A stretch of DNA of 64,000 nt, from positions 601,001 through 665,000 of the forward strand of contig NZ_CP013251.1 of assembly GCF_001583435.1 (NCBI RefSeq), given 5' to 3'. Both the position numbers and the translations under genes were made by a program. The notes below the pieces were generated by a model that worked only from the letters and a program-made list of their open reading frames with translations, searched no databases and was not told the DNA's origin. Numbering within the stretch: the stretch's first letter is position 1; every line of letters begins with the position of its first letter. Below, one piece after another: positions 55,068-62,555 of this stretch. This stretch comes from Endozoicomonas montiporae CL-33. GTDB lineage: Bacteria; Pseudomonadota; Gammaproteobacteria; Pseudomonadales; Endozoicomonadaceae.

Positions 55068-55985
55068 ATGGAGAACATCCAGAACGTACTGGCATCTCTG
55101 CCTGAGGTTATTGCTGACCGCTTTGGTCAGGGTAAGCCTGCAGGCTATATACCGGCATTGTCGCAGGTGGATCCCGAAAAATTCGGCATGGCAATCAGTA
55201 CGGTTGATGGCGATGACTTTGTGATTGGTGATGCCGATGAGTTTTTTTCCATCCAGAGTATTTCCAAGGTTTTTAACCTCAGCCTTGCCATGCACTATGC
55301 GGGTGAAGATCTGTTTAAACGTGTTGGTGTAGAGCCTTCTGGCAACGCGTTTAATTCACTGTCCCAGCTTGAATATGAAAATGGTATTCCCCGTAACCCG
55401 TTTATCAATGCCGGAGCCCTGGTGGTGACGGATGCATTGCTGGAGTTTGTAAAATCCCCTAAACGGGACTTTCTGGATTTTGTGCGCGGCCTGTCAAATA
55501 ACATTGACGTTCACTATGACGAAGAAGTGTTTCGCTCTGAATACGACAATGGTCAACGAAATGCAGCACTGGCCAATTACCTGAAAAGCTTCGGTAATCT
55601 CGACAACCATATCTCCAGAGTTCTGGATTTTTATTTCTATCAGTGCTCTGTATCCATGAGTTGTCGTGATCTGGCCCGGGCCTTTCGTTTTCTTGCTCAG
55701 GATGGCAAGCACCCTTACAAGGATGAGCAGGTCGTTTCTAAACTTCAGGCTCGCCGAATTAACTCGCTGATGATGACCTGTGGCACGTATGACGAAGCCG
55801 GTGAGTTTGCGTTCAAAGTAGGACTACCGTGCAAAATCGGTGTAGGTGGCGGTATCGTTGCCATTATTCCGGGGGAAATGTCGATTTGCGTCTGGAGTCC
55901 CGAGCTTGGAGCCAAAGGCAACTCTATTGTGGGTATGGAAGCGCTGAAGTATTTCGCTCAAAAAGCCGGTCGTTCAATTTTTTAG
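55068..55985 (+). CDS. glsA: Glutaminase
   Basis: The 305-residue enzyme of the serine-dependent beta-lactamase-like glutaminase family hydrolyses glutamine to glutamate and ammonia. The SxxK motif is in FFSIQSISKVFNLSLAM (Ser64, Lys67), followed by PFINAGALVVTD, SEYDNGQRNAALANYLKSFG, YFYQCSVSMSCRDLARAF and GLPCKIGVGGGIVAIIP. The length is typical. It could support acid resistance or ammonia supply. It is monocistronic. Confidence 0.95.
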   Translation: MENIQNVLASLPEVIADRFGQGKPAGYIPALSQVDPEKFGMAISTVDGDDFVIGDADEFFSIQSISKVFNLSLAMHYAGEDLFKRVGVEPSGNAFNSLSQLEYENGIPRNPFINAGALVVTDALLEFVKSPKRDFLDFVRGLSNNIDVHYDEEVFRSEYDNGQRNAALANYLKSFGNLDNHISRVLDFYFYQCSVSMSCRDLARAFRFLAQDGKHPYKDEQVVSKLQARRINSLMMTCGTYDEAGEFAFKVGLPCKIGVGGGIVAIIPGEMSICVWSPELGAKGNSIVGMEALKYFAQKAGRSIF

Positions 55986-56102
55986 TAAATGCCTTCTTTC
56001 ATTGATGGAGGTTTGGTTGATCTGTGCTAAATACAGCCTGTCGATAAATCGTGGTAAAGTGACCACTTTAGATTAACGGCTTTTACATGAGCAGATTTCG
56101 CA

Positions 56103-56939
56103 ATGACCGATAGACCGGAACGACCCGAAGATAGCGGTAATGCGGTTGACGGGATGTTCCCTGTCGATGAGCATTTTGAAGAAGTGGTCGAAGGCGGGCA
56201 AACCGTTCGCCACAAGGGCATTTATATTCTTCCCAACCTGTTTACCACAGGTAACCTGTTTTGTGGCTTTTACGCCATCATCAGTGCCCAGGCAGGCTTT
56301 TATGCGGCTGCCTGCATCTCAGTCCTTGTAGCAATGGTACTGGATGGGCTGGATGGTCGTGTTGCCCGCATGACGAATACCCAAAGTAAATTTGGAGAAC
56401 AGTATGACAGCCTGGCCGATATGGTCACCTTTGGCGTCGCACCGGCCATGGTGGCTTACAGCTGGGCGCTGAGCGATATGGGTAAAGTCGGCTGGATGGT
56501 TGCCTTTATCTATGCCGCCTGCGCAGCCCTGCGTCTGGCTCGCTTCAATGCCCAGATTGAAGAAACGGACAGTCGCTACTTTACCGGACTGGCCAGCCCG
56601 GCCGCTGCTGCACTGGTTATAGGTATGGTATGGGCGTTGAGTGACTTTGGTATTGATGGTGAAACAACTGTGCTGGTTTCATTCCTTGGTGCGTTGATCA
56701 CGGGAGGTGCTGGTGTACTGATGGTCAGCAATATCCAGTATCAGAGTTTCAAGAAGATCGATCTGCGTGGGCGGGTGCACTTTATTTTCCTTTTGGTGAT
56801 GGTGCTCTGCTTTGCAGTGGTGTTTACCGATCCTCCCCGTGTTCTTATGCTGATTTTCCTTGCTTACGCCTGTTCAGGCCCTGTTACGGCAATCATGCGA
56901 ATAGGCAAGCATGATAAAAAGGAAGCTTCTTCGAATTGA
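56103..56939 (+). CDS. pssA: CDP-diacylglycerol-serine O-phosphatidyltransferase
   Basis: This membrane enzyme makes phosphatidylserine, the precursor of phosphatidylethanolamine. It is 278 residues with multiple helices and the CDP-alcohol phosphatidyltransferase signature DGRVARMTNTQSKF-G-EQY-D-SLA-D, with all three aspartates present. NLFTTGNLFCGFYAII and TFGVAPAMVAY flank it. It is the integral-membrane subclass, not the E. coli peripheral type. A strong terminator follows. Confidence 0.94.
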   Translation: MTDRPERPEDSGNAVDGMFPVDEHFEEVVEGGQTVRHKGIYILPNLFTTGNLFCGFYAIISAQAGFYAAACISVLVAMVLDGLDGRVARMTNTQSKFGEQYDSLADMVTFGVAPAMVAYSWALSDMGKVGWMVAFIYAACAALRLARFNAQIEETDSRYFTGLASPAAAALVIGMVWALSDFGIDGETTVLVSFLGALITGGAGVLMVSNIQYQSFKKIDLRGRVHFIFLLVMVLCFAVVFTDPPRVLMLIFLAYACSGPVTAIMRIGKHDKKEASSN

Positions 56940-56945
56940 GAAGAT

Positions 56946-56978
56946 AAAAAAACGCTATCGGATGATGGCGTTTTTTTT
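56946..56978 (+). terminator. Strong intrinsic terminator after pssA
   Basis: A 14-bp stem, AAAAAAACGCTATC / GATGGCGTTTTTTT (one G-U pair), with a 4-base loop and U-tract lies 7 bp after the pssA stop. Confidence 0.9.
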
Positions 56979-57608
56979 GCCTTAAATAAAATGTGTTAGC
57001 TGGACACTGACTGCCGTTATCAGTAGCGTAAGGATTTATTATTCGAACAGAGTTCTGGTCAGCGGCAATGCTTATAAAAACGAAAAAAAGCAGTGATGTC
57101 AGCAGCAGTGAAATTACGTCGGAAACCTTCTACAAACAGCGTCGTCAGTTTCTGAAAAAGTCAGGTCAATATGCTTTTGCTGGTTTGGGGTTTGCCTTAA
57201 CCGGCTGTTCGGATGCTTCTCAAAAAAAGGTAGTTTCAAATAATGCCTATCAGGATGTTCCCCAGCTAGCGGCACCTGATTGGCTAAAAGAGAAGGTTGC
57301 TTCTTATCAGCGCAGTGAATTTGTAACGGATGAAAAGCTGACGCCTTATAACAATGTTACTCAGTACAATAACTTTTATGAGTTTGGCTACGATAAAACC
57401 GATCCGGCAAAACATGCAAAAGGGTTTGTCACTGATCCCTGGTCAGTGACGATAGAGGGCGAGGTTGAAAAGCCGGGTCACTACCATCTTGAAGATCTGC
57501 TCAAACCGGAAGCGATTGAGGAGCGAATTTACCGGCTTCGCTGTGTTGAGGCGTGGTCTATGGTGATTCCATGGGTTGGCTTTTCACTGGCGGATATGAT
57601 CAAACGTT

Positions 57609-58463
57609 GGTAGTGGCACAGTTCTGTGATTCTAGCCCTGTCTGCTAAAATACGACATTCGGCAACTTTGAAAAATGCGGTTTAAAAATGTGCCTTACGC
57701 AAGTCCTCTGTACAACATGTGGCAGTAACCAAGTTCGGCCTTTCGGATACAGCACTCATGATGTTCCACGATACTATTGCTGTAATGACAAATGTGAAAT
57801 CAAAACCTTCATGCTTGAATATCGCTACAAGGCCTGTGAGCCTGGCGTTAAAGAAAAAATCATCGATATGGCAATAAATGGCAGCGGAATCAGGGATACA
57901 AGTAAAGTACTCGGAATAAGCAAGACAACAGTAATAAAGACTCTAAAAAAAAAGAAAGCGGTCTGGTAAAGGTCAACCCAAATATTCAAACTATTGATCT
58001 CAAGTCAGATGCAATTATTCATGTAGGGCTTGTCTGCCAAGAGGCTGAGCTAGATGAGCAGTGGTCGTATGTTCATGATAAATCGAACCAACGCTGGCTT
58101 TGGTATGCTGTTGATCACGCTACAAATACCGTGCTTGCTTATGTTTTCGGAAAACGGAAAGATGAAGTTTTTAAAGAACTCAAAACACTTCTGAAGCCAT
58201 TTGGTATTAATAAATTTTACACCGATGATTGGGGAGCCTATGAGCGACACCTTGATGAAAACATGCATATTATTGGTAAAGCAAACACTCAGAAGATAGA
58301 GCGTAAAAACCTTAATTTTCGGACTTGGATTAAACGGTTGGCCAGAAAGACAATTTGTTTTTCAAAGCTCGAAAAGATGCACGATATTGTTATTGGATTA
58401 TTGATTAATAAAGTTGAGTTTGGGGTCAATATTCACGCGATATAACAGTTCTGGCCCACTACC
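57609..58463 (+). mobile_element. IS1-family element, copy 2 (855 bp)
   Basis: It has the same ends and length as copy 1 and is flanked by its own 8-bp duplication CAAACGTT (57601-57608 and 58464-58471). It interrupts msrP after codon 180. Two identical copies 4.6 kb apart in the same orientation with distinct target repeats mean independent, recent transpositions. Recombination between them could delete the genes in between (MTA nucleosidase, glsA, pssA). Confidence 0.95.
57688..58445 (+). CDS. IS1-family transposase InsAB' (programmed -1 frameshift), copy 2
   Basis: The translation of both frames is the same as in copy 1: InsA-like zinc-finger/HTH part at 57688-57969 and InsB-like catalytic part ending at 58445. 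The A9 slip site lies at 57945-57953. It appears intact and potentially active. Confidence 0.9.
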
Positions 58464-59086
58464 CAAACGTTTTCAGCCCACCTCAAAGGCAAAGTTTGTA
58501 GAGTTTACGACACTGTATGATCCCGAACAGATGCCCGGGCAAAAGTCCCGTTTCAGCTCTATTGAGTATCCTTATGTTGAAGGCTTGAGAATGGACGAAT
58601 CCATGAATCCATTGTCGTTTATGGCGATAGGTGTTTATGGCAAAACACTGCCACCGCAGAACGGAGCGCCTCTTCGATTGGTCGTGCCCTGGAAGTATGG
58701 TTTTAAAAGTATTAAATCGATCGTTAAAATTCGTTTTACCGAGACAATGCCGAATACCACCTGGGCGCTGTCGGCACCCAGAGAATACGGCTTTTTTGCC
58801 AATGTGAACCCTGATGTCAGTCACCCGCGCTGGAGTCAGGCATCCGAACGACGCCTGCCCGCAACGCTGCTTTCACCCAACCGGATGGATACACTGATGT
58901 TTAATGGTTATGGCGATGAAGTAGCTCATCTTTATAAAGGTATGGATTTACAGCGGTTCTACTGATTCTCCCATGGCTGATGATCAATAGTTTTTGGCGC
59001 AATGAGAACTACTCTGTTTTTACAGGTTCCTGTAAAACAACGGTTGTTTTCTATTAACCTGTTGTTTAAAGGACACATGCCTCGTT

Positions 59087-59389
59087 ATGTATGCCGTTAT
59101 TTTTGAAGTACAGATAAAGAAAGGCTGTCAGGACGAATACCTTAAGCTCGGAGCGATGCTGCGTGAAGAGTTAGTGAACTATGAAGGATTTATATCAGCG
59201 GAACGTTTCTCCAGTGTGGTCACTGATGGCAAAATCTGCAGTTTGTCATTCTGGGAAAATGAAGAGGCTATAGGCCGCTGGAAAGCAGCCATGAAGCATG
59301 AGATGTGTCAGAACGAGGGCAAAGCTGCCCTGTTTGATGATTTCAGGATTCGTATAGCCAGAGTTGAGCGGGAATACACCCTGTGCTAA
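59087..59389 (+). CDS. Antibiotic biosynthesis monooxygenase (ABM) domain protein
   Basis: The 100-residue dimeric alpha+beta barrel-type protein opens MYAVIFEVQIKKGCQDEYLKLG, followed by NYEGFISAERFSS and SLSFWENEEAIGRWKAAMKHEMCQNEGK, the usual ABM strand-helix order. Family members include small-molecule oxygenases and haem-binding proteins; the substrate is unknown. Its stop overlaps the convergent fetB-like gene by 4 bp. Confidence 0.85.
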   Translation: MYAVIFEVQIKKGCQDEYLKLGAMLREELVNYEGFISAERFSSVVTDGKICSLSFWENEEAIGRWKAAMKHEMCQNEGKAALFDDFRIRIARVEREYTLC

Positions 59390-60189
59390 TCCGCTTCCGT
59401 TAAAAAAATATCTTCACGCAGTAAGCCGGATGCAGTGAAAGCCGAGCGCAAGCTGAGTCGAAGGTTCAGACTGATCGCACAGATCATGGACAGATAAATG
59501 GCAACCATGATGGCAATTTGATACTTCGCCGCGATCAGAGGCAGTGCTCCACCCAGTATCTGACCAGTCATCATTCCCGGCAGAGATACAATGCCCAGCG
59601 TTGCCATTGTACCCACAATCGGTGTCATAGATGTTCTGACGGCTCGCCGAAAGAACGGCTGAACGGCTTCAGACACTGTCGCTCCGAGCAGCAGGTCGGA
59701 ATGGTAGTTGGCTTCTTCCCGACGCAGGTCTGTATAAAAAGTTTCCAGAGCGCGAATATTGCCTTGCAGACAGTTGCCCAGCAACATACCGGCGATGGGG
59801 ATCAGATAGCGGGCATCCAGAAAGGGTTCAGGCTGCACCAGAATCAACAGAAACATAAGGCAGACGGTTATGATAGCCGTCATCAAACTGACTTGAGTGA
59901 CCCAGAAAAATCGAGCCAGCCTCAGTCCTGCACCTTTCACGATGCTGATATTGGCAACGGTAATCATCACCAGCAACCAGGCAATATTCAGCCATAGATG
60001 ATTCAACTCAAACAAATACTTTAGATACAGACCAACCAGCATGAGTTGTGCCGTCATTCGTACGACACTGATCAGGGTGCTTTTGCTCAGTTCAATCAGC
60101 TGCCAGCGGTATAACAGGTAGGCTGGAACCAGCAAAAAAGCGCTGAATAAAAGCAGGTGACTCAGGCTGATATCAATGACAGACGACAT
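59386..60189 (-). CDS. fetB: FetB/YbbM-type ABC transporter permease
   Basis: The 267-residue membrane protein has about seven hydrophobic helices. The family marks are RMTAQLMLVGLYLKYLF, IPIAGMLLGNCLQGNIRALETFYTDLR and PIVGTMATLGIVSLPGMMTGQILGGALPL. In E. coli FetAB is implicated in iron export and peroxide resistance. The ATG at 60189 gives the conserved length and overlaps the 3' end of the ATPase gene by 17 bp, so the two are coupled. Confidence 0.9.
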   Translation of the reverse strand: MSSVIDISLSHLLLFSAFLLVPAYLLYRWQLIELSKSTLISVVRMTAQLMLVGLYLKYLFELNHLWLNIAWLLVMITVANISIVKGAGLRLARFFWVTQVSLMTAIITVCLMFLLILVQPEPFLDARYLIPIAGMLLGNCLQGNIRALETFYTDLRREEANYHSDLLLGATVSEAVQPFFRRAVRTSMTPIVGTMATLGIVSLPGMMTGQILGGALPLIAAKYQIAIMVAIYLSMICAISLNLRLSLRSAFTASGLLREDIFLTEAD

Positions 60190-60829
60190 GTTGCTTATCT
60201 CCAATAACCTGACCATTGTCCATCAGGACGATTCGTTCGCACCGGTCGAGCCAGTGCTGATCGTGAGAGGTCGAGATGACAGTTCGGCCTGTTCCGAGTA
60301 ATTCCTCAATCACGTTATCACGGCTTTCTGCATCCAGAGCTGATGTTGGTTCATCAGCGATAATGAGTTCAGGGTCAAGCAATAGCACACGGATAATGGC
60401 AAATCTCTGCTTCTGCCCACCCGACAGTGCCGAGGGGTGATGATTCAGCAGGTTTCTGGACAGAAGAAAGCGGTTCATTAACCGATAGAGGGTTTGCTCC
60501 GGAAACGTTTTATTTCTGAAAGCTCTGAAGGAAAAGGGGCGTTGCAGAGCCTCTAATACCGTAGTGCCCATTAAAGCACTTTCCTGACCGATATAACCGG
60601 TTTTTAAGCGAACGGCCTGAATGGAATCTGGTGTTACCGGTTTATCGTTAAACAGATAGTGACCTGATTGCCATTCGCAGCCACCGACCAGTGTTTTCAG
60701 TAATGTGCTCTTACCACAGCCGGACGGGCCCTGCAGTGCAACAGACTGGCCTTTTTCAACCGTAAGGCTGCTATTCCTTATAACAGGATTGCCGCCGCGG
60801 ACTATGTCTAAACCTTCCAGCTTGATCAT
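60173..60829 (-). CDS. fetA: FetA/YbbL-type ABC transporter ATPase
   Basis: The 218-residue ATPase has Walker A LQGPSGCGKSTLLKTL, Q-loop TGYIGQESALMG, signature ALSGGQKQRFAIIRVLL, Walker B ELIIADEPTSALD and H-loop ISTSHDQHW. It is paired with the FetB-like permease downstream. It is divergent from a padR gene, with a 72-bp shared region that contains a double operator-like repeat, so PadR may control the transporter as well as itself. Confidence 0.92.
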   Translation of the reverse strand: MIKLEGLDIVRGGNPVIRNSSLTVEKGQSVALQGPSGCGKSTLLKTLVGGCEWQSGHYLFNDKPVTPDSIQAVRLKTGYIGQESALMGTTVLEALQRPFSFRAFRNKTFPEQTLYRLMNRFLLSRNLLNHHPSALSGGQKQRFAIIRVLLLDPELIIADEPTSALDAESRDNVIEELLGTGRTVISTSHDQHWLDRCERIVLMDNGQVIGDKQHVVCH

Positions 60830-60842
60830 GGTGTTATCGTTC

Positions 60843-60870
60843 TTGACAGATGAGCCTCATTCCATAAAAT
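60843..60870 (+). promoter_or_regulatory. Sigma-70 promoter of padR
   Basis: A consensus TTGACA at 60843-60848 and TAAAAT at 60865-60870 are separated by 16 bp. The predicted transcript start, about 60877, falls inside the double TATCG repeat. Confidence 0.7.
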
Positions 60871-60872
60871 AA

Positions 60873-60901
60873 ATATCGATTAACGATATCGGTTTACGAT
60901 A
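60873..60901. promoter_or_regulatory. Double operator candidate: TATCG-N5-CGATA twice
   Basis: Two overlapping inverted repeats, ATATCG-ATTAA-CGATAT (60873-60889) and TATCG-GTTTA-CGATA (60887-60901), share bases and end exactly at the padR ATG. They lie over the predicted transcript start, an ideal place for autorepression. The sites differ from the ATGT...ACAT motif of typical PadR proteins, so the link to this PadR is inferred. Confidence 0.6.
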
Positions 60902-61219
60902 ATGAGTTCGGAAAGAAAAAACAAGGTCATCAGCAAACTCTTTTCAGGGTTTATCCAGATTCACATTCTCAGGCACGCCAGCAAAGGTGAACTGTATGGC
61001 TCCTGGTTGATTGAACACCTGCAGAGTCATGGTTATACCCTGAGCCCCGGAACGCTATACCCTTTGCTGAAACGCATGGTGTCGGATGATTTGTTGACAT
61101 TCGCTGAAAAAAACGTCGATGGGCGTATACGTAAAATGTACCAGACGACTGCGCTGGGAGACGAGGTGCTGAAAGAAGCTGAGACGAAAATCAAAGAACT
61201 GGCAAAACGTTATCTGTAG
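60902..61219 (+). CDS. PadR-family transcriptional regulator
   Basis: The 105-residue protein is a PadR winged HTH without an extended C-terminal domain: FIQIHILRHASKGELYGSWLIEHLQSHGYTLSPGTLYPLLKRMVSDDLLTF, then YQTTALGDEVLKEAETKIKEL (dimerisation helix). No Shine-Dalgarno sequence precedes the ATG because the operator abuts it, so translation may be weak or initiate on a very short leader. It is divergent from fetAB. The ligand is unknown. Confidence 0.9.
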   Translation: MSSERKNKVISKLFSGFIQIHILRHASKGELYGSWLIEHLQSHGYTLSPGTLYPLLKRMVSDDLLTFAEKNVDGRIRKMYQTTALGDEVLKEAETKIKELAKRYL

Positions 61220-61308
61220 AGCATTTTGTGTTTTTGGGTTTGTCCCTTTATATTAATTCTGTATGTCGTTGTTTTTAGCAGGGAAGTAAAAAATACAGGG
61301 AACAGGGA

Positions 61309-61734
61309 ATGCACCTTATCATCTATACCAGTCGTTATACGGGTGAAACCTCTCAGATAGGCAGAGATCTGAGCACCATCACCGAGACCGCAAAAAAGAA
61401 TAATCCATCACTCAACATTACCGGCTTGCTGTTTTATCACAACCAGCAGTTTTTGCAGATCATTGAAGGCGAGCAGCCTGATCTGGAAGGGCTAATGAAA
61501 GTGGTGACGGCTGATCCGAGACATAAAGAAGTGGTTCGTATTGTCGATGAAGAGTTACCAGAGCGGGGTTTCAGTGACTGGAATATGGACAGCTTCAACT
61601 TGTCTGAACAGCAGCAGCTTGCGGCTGACCAGTTAACGGCCATTAAAGAGTTGTATAGCGAGAACTTTGCTATGCAGTCGGATTCTGTCGTTGATTTTTA
61701 TCGGTCAATGTTAAGTGATGATGGCAGCCTTTAA
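61309..61734 (+). CDS. BLUF-domain blue-light photoreceptor
   Basis: The 141-residue protein is a single BLUF domain plus a short helical tail. The flavin-binding residues are present: Tyr6 (IIYTSR), Asn36 (NITGLLFY), Gln50 (FLQIIEG), Trp91 and Met93 (FSDWNMDSF), and the family's ADPRHKEVVRIVDEELPERGF. It should sense blue light through FAD. No output domain is fused, so it must signal through a partner protein; none is evident nearby. Confidence 0.92.
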   Translation: MHLIIYTSRYTGETSQIGRDLSTITETAKKNNPSLNITGLLFYHNQQFLQIIEGEQPDLEGLMKVVTADPRHKEVVRIVDEELPERGFSDWNMDSFNLSEQQQLAADQLTAIKELYSENFAMQSDSVVDFYRSMLSDDGSL

Positions 61735-61767
61735 GTCGTCTGTTATGCTGTCTGTTTCCAGCTTTAA

Positions 61768-61867
61768 TAACTGATGTTACGCACCTTAAAGGAAGGAATC
61801 AGGGCTACAGAGCAATGACCTCGTTCGGAAATCTTGATGATTCGTAGAGGGTGCGTAACTCCAGTTA
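61768..61867. repeat. 100-bp element with inverted ends
   Basis: TAACTG-N2-GTTACGCACC at the left mirrors GGTGCGTAAC-N2-CAGTTA at the right (10-bp perfect core plus 6-bp outer match). It lies between the BLUF gene and msrQ, leaving only 13 bp before msrQ. No target duplication is clear. It may be a small MITE or a regulatory dyad. Confidence 0.55.
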
Positions 61868-61880
61868 ATAAGAATATTCC

Positions 61881-62462
61881 ATGGACTGGATTGTCAAAAC
61901 GAAGGGAGTACTTTTCCCTGCCGCTCTAATGCCTCTGGTGCTTGTTGTATACGCTGCGACCACCCATCAGCTGGGGCCTGACCCGGGCAACACATTAACC
62001 AGAGAGTTGGGCGAATGGTCGCTTTGCTTCCTTTGTCTGACACTGTCTGTTTCACCGTTACGACAATTAACAGGCATTTCGAAGTTGATAAGGTTTCGTC
62101 GTATGCTGGGACTGTTTGCACTGTTTTATGCGATGCTGCATGTGCTGTCGTATCTGGCTTTTATGCTGGGGTGGCAATGGCTGACGCTTCTCGAAGATCT
62201 CTACCGGCGGCCTTATATTATTGTGGGTGCTCTGTCTGCCATTATTCTTGTGGCACTCGGTATTACTTCAACAAAGGGGATGATGCGCAGGCTCGGCCGG
62301 AACTGGTCAAAGCTTCACCGGCTTGTTTACGCAGCTGCAATACTGGCAGTCATACATTACCTCTGGCTGGTCAGGAGTGATTATTCGGAATCAGTCTTCT
62401 ATCTGATAATAGTGTTGCTTTTACTAAGTTTTCGTATGTCTTTCAGGAAGGTGCGTCAATGA
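61881..62462 (+). CDS. msrQ: Haem-binding membrane subunit MsrQ (YedZ)
   Basis: The 193-residue ferric-reductase-like membrane protein with six helices delivers electrons to periplasmic MsrP. It has LGEWSLCFLCLTLSVSPLRQLTG, RRMLGLFALFYAMLHVLSYL (haem His), RRPYIIVGALSAIILVALGITSTKGMMRRLGRNWSKLHRLVYAAAILAVIHYLW (haem histidines), the normal order for MsrQ. Usually it sits right after msrP; here 2.9 kb and five genes intervene, and msrP itself is broken by IS1, so MsrQ may lack its partner. Confidence 0.92.
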   Translation: MDWIVKTKGVLFPAALMPLVLVVYAATTHQLGPDPGNTLTRELGEWSLCFLCLTLSVSPLRQLTGISKLIRFRRMLGLFALFYAMLHVLSYLAFMLGWQWLTLLEDLYRRPYIIVGALSAIILVALGITSTKGMMRRLGRNWSKLHRLVYAAAILAVIHYLWLVRSDYSESVFYLIIVLLLLSFRMSFRKVRQ

Positions 62463-62482
62463 TAGATTTGTATCTCAGTAGG

Positions 62483-62539
62483 GTTCATCTTGATCAGCTT
62501 TGATACAATGTGCTTGTACTGAGTTTCATCAAGATGAAC
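62483..62539. terminator. Perfect 12-bp inverted repeat between convergent genes
   Basis: GTTCATCTTGAT (62483-62494) and ATCAAGATGAAC (62528-62539) flank a 33-base loop between msrQ and the convergent decarboxylase gene. A bidirectional terminator is possible, but there is no T-run. Confidence 0.4.
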
Positions 62540-62555
62540 TACGCCTGCTGCTTAA

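Larger units (their letters stand above)
57068..58965 (+). pseudogene. msrP: Methionine sulfoxide reductase catalytic subunit MsrP (YedY), split by IS1
   Basis: The N-part (57068-57608) has a twin-arginine signal (RRQFLKKSG, Arg25-26) and the molybdopterin-ligand Cys159 in YRLRCVEAWSMVIPWVGFSL. The C-part (58472-58965) has [54 protein letters not shown] and [12 protein letters not shown], all MsrP hallmarks. Deleting the IS and one target repeat restores a single frame, reading [13 protein letters not shown] across the scar, about 345 residues. Periplasmic methionine-sulfoxide repair by this enzyme is lost unless the IS excises precisely. Its membrane partner gene msrQ is at 61881. Confidence 0.95.
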
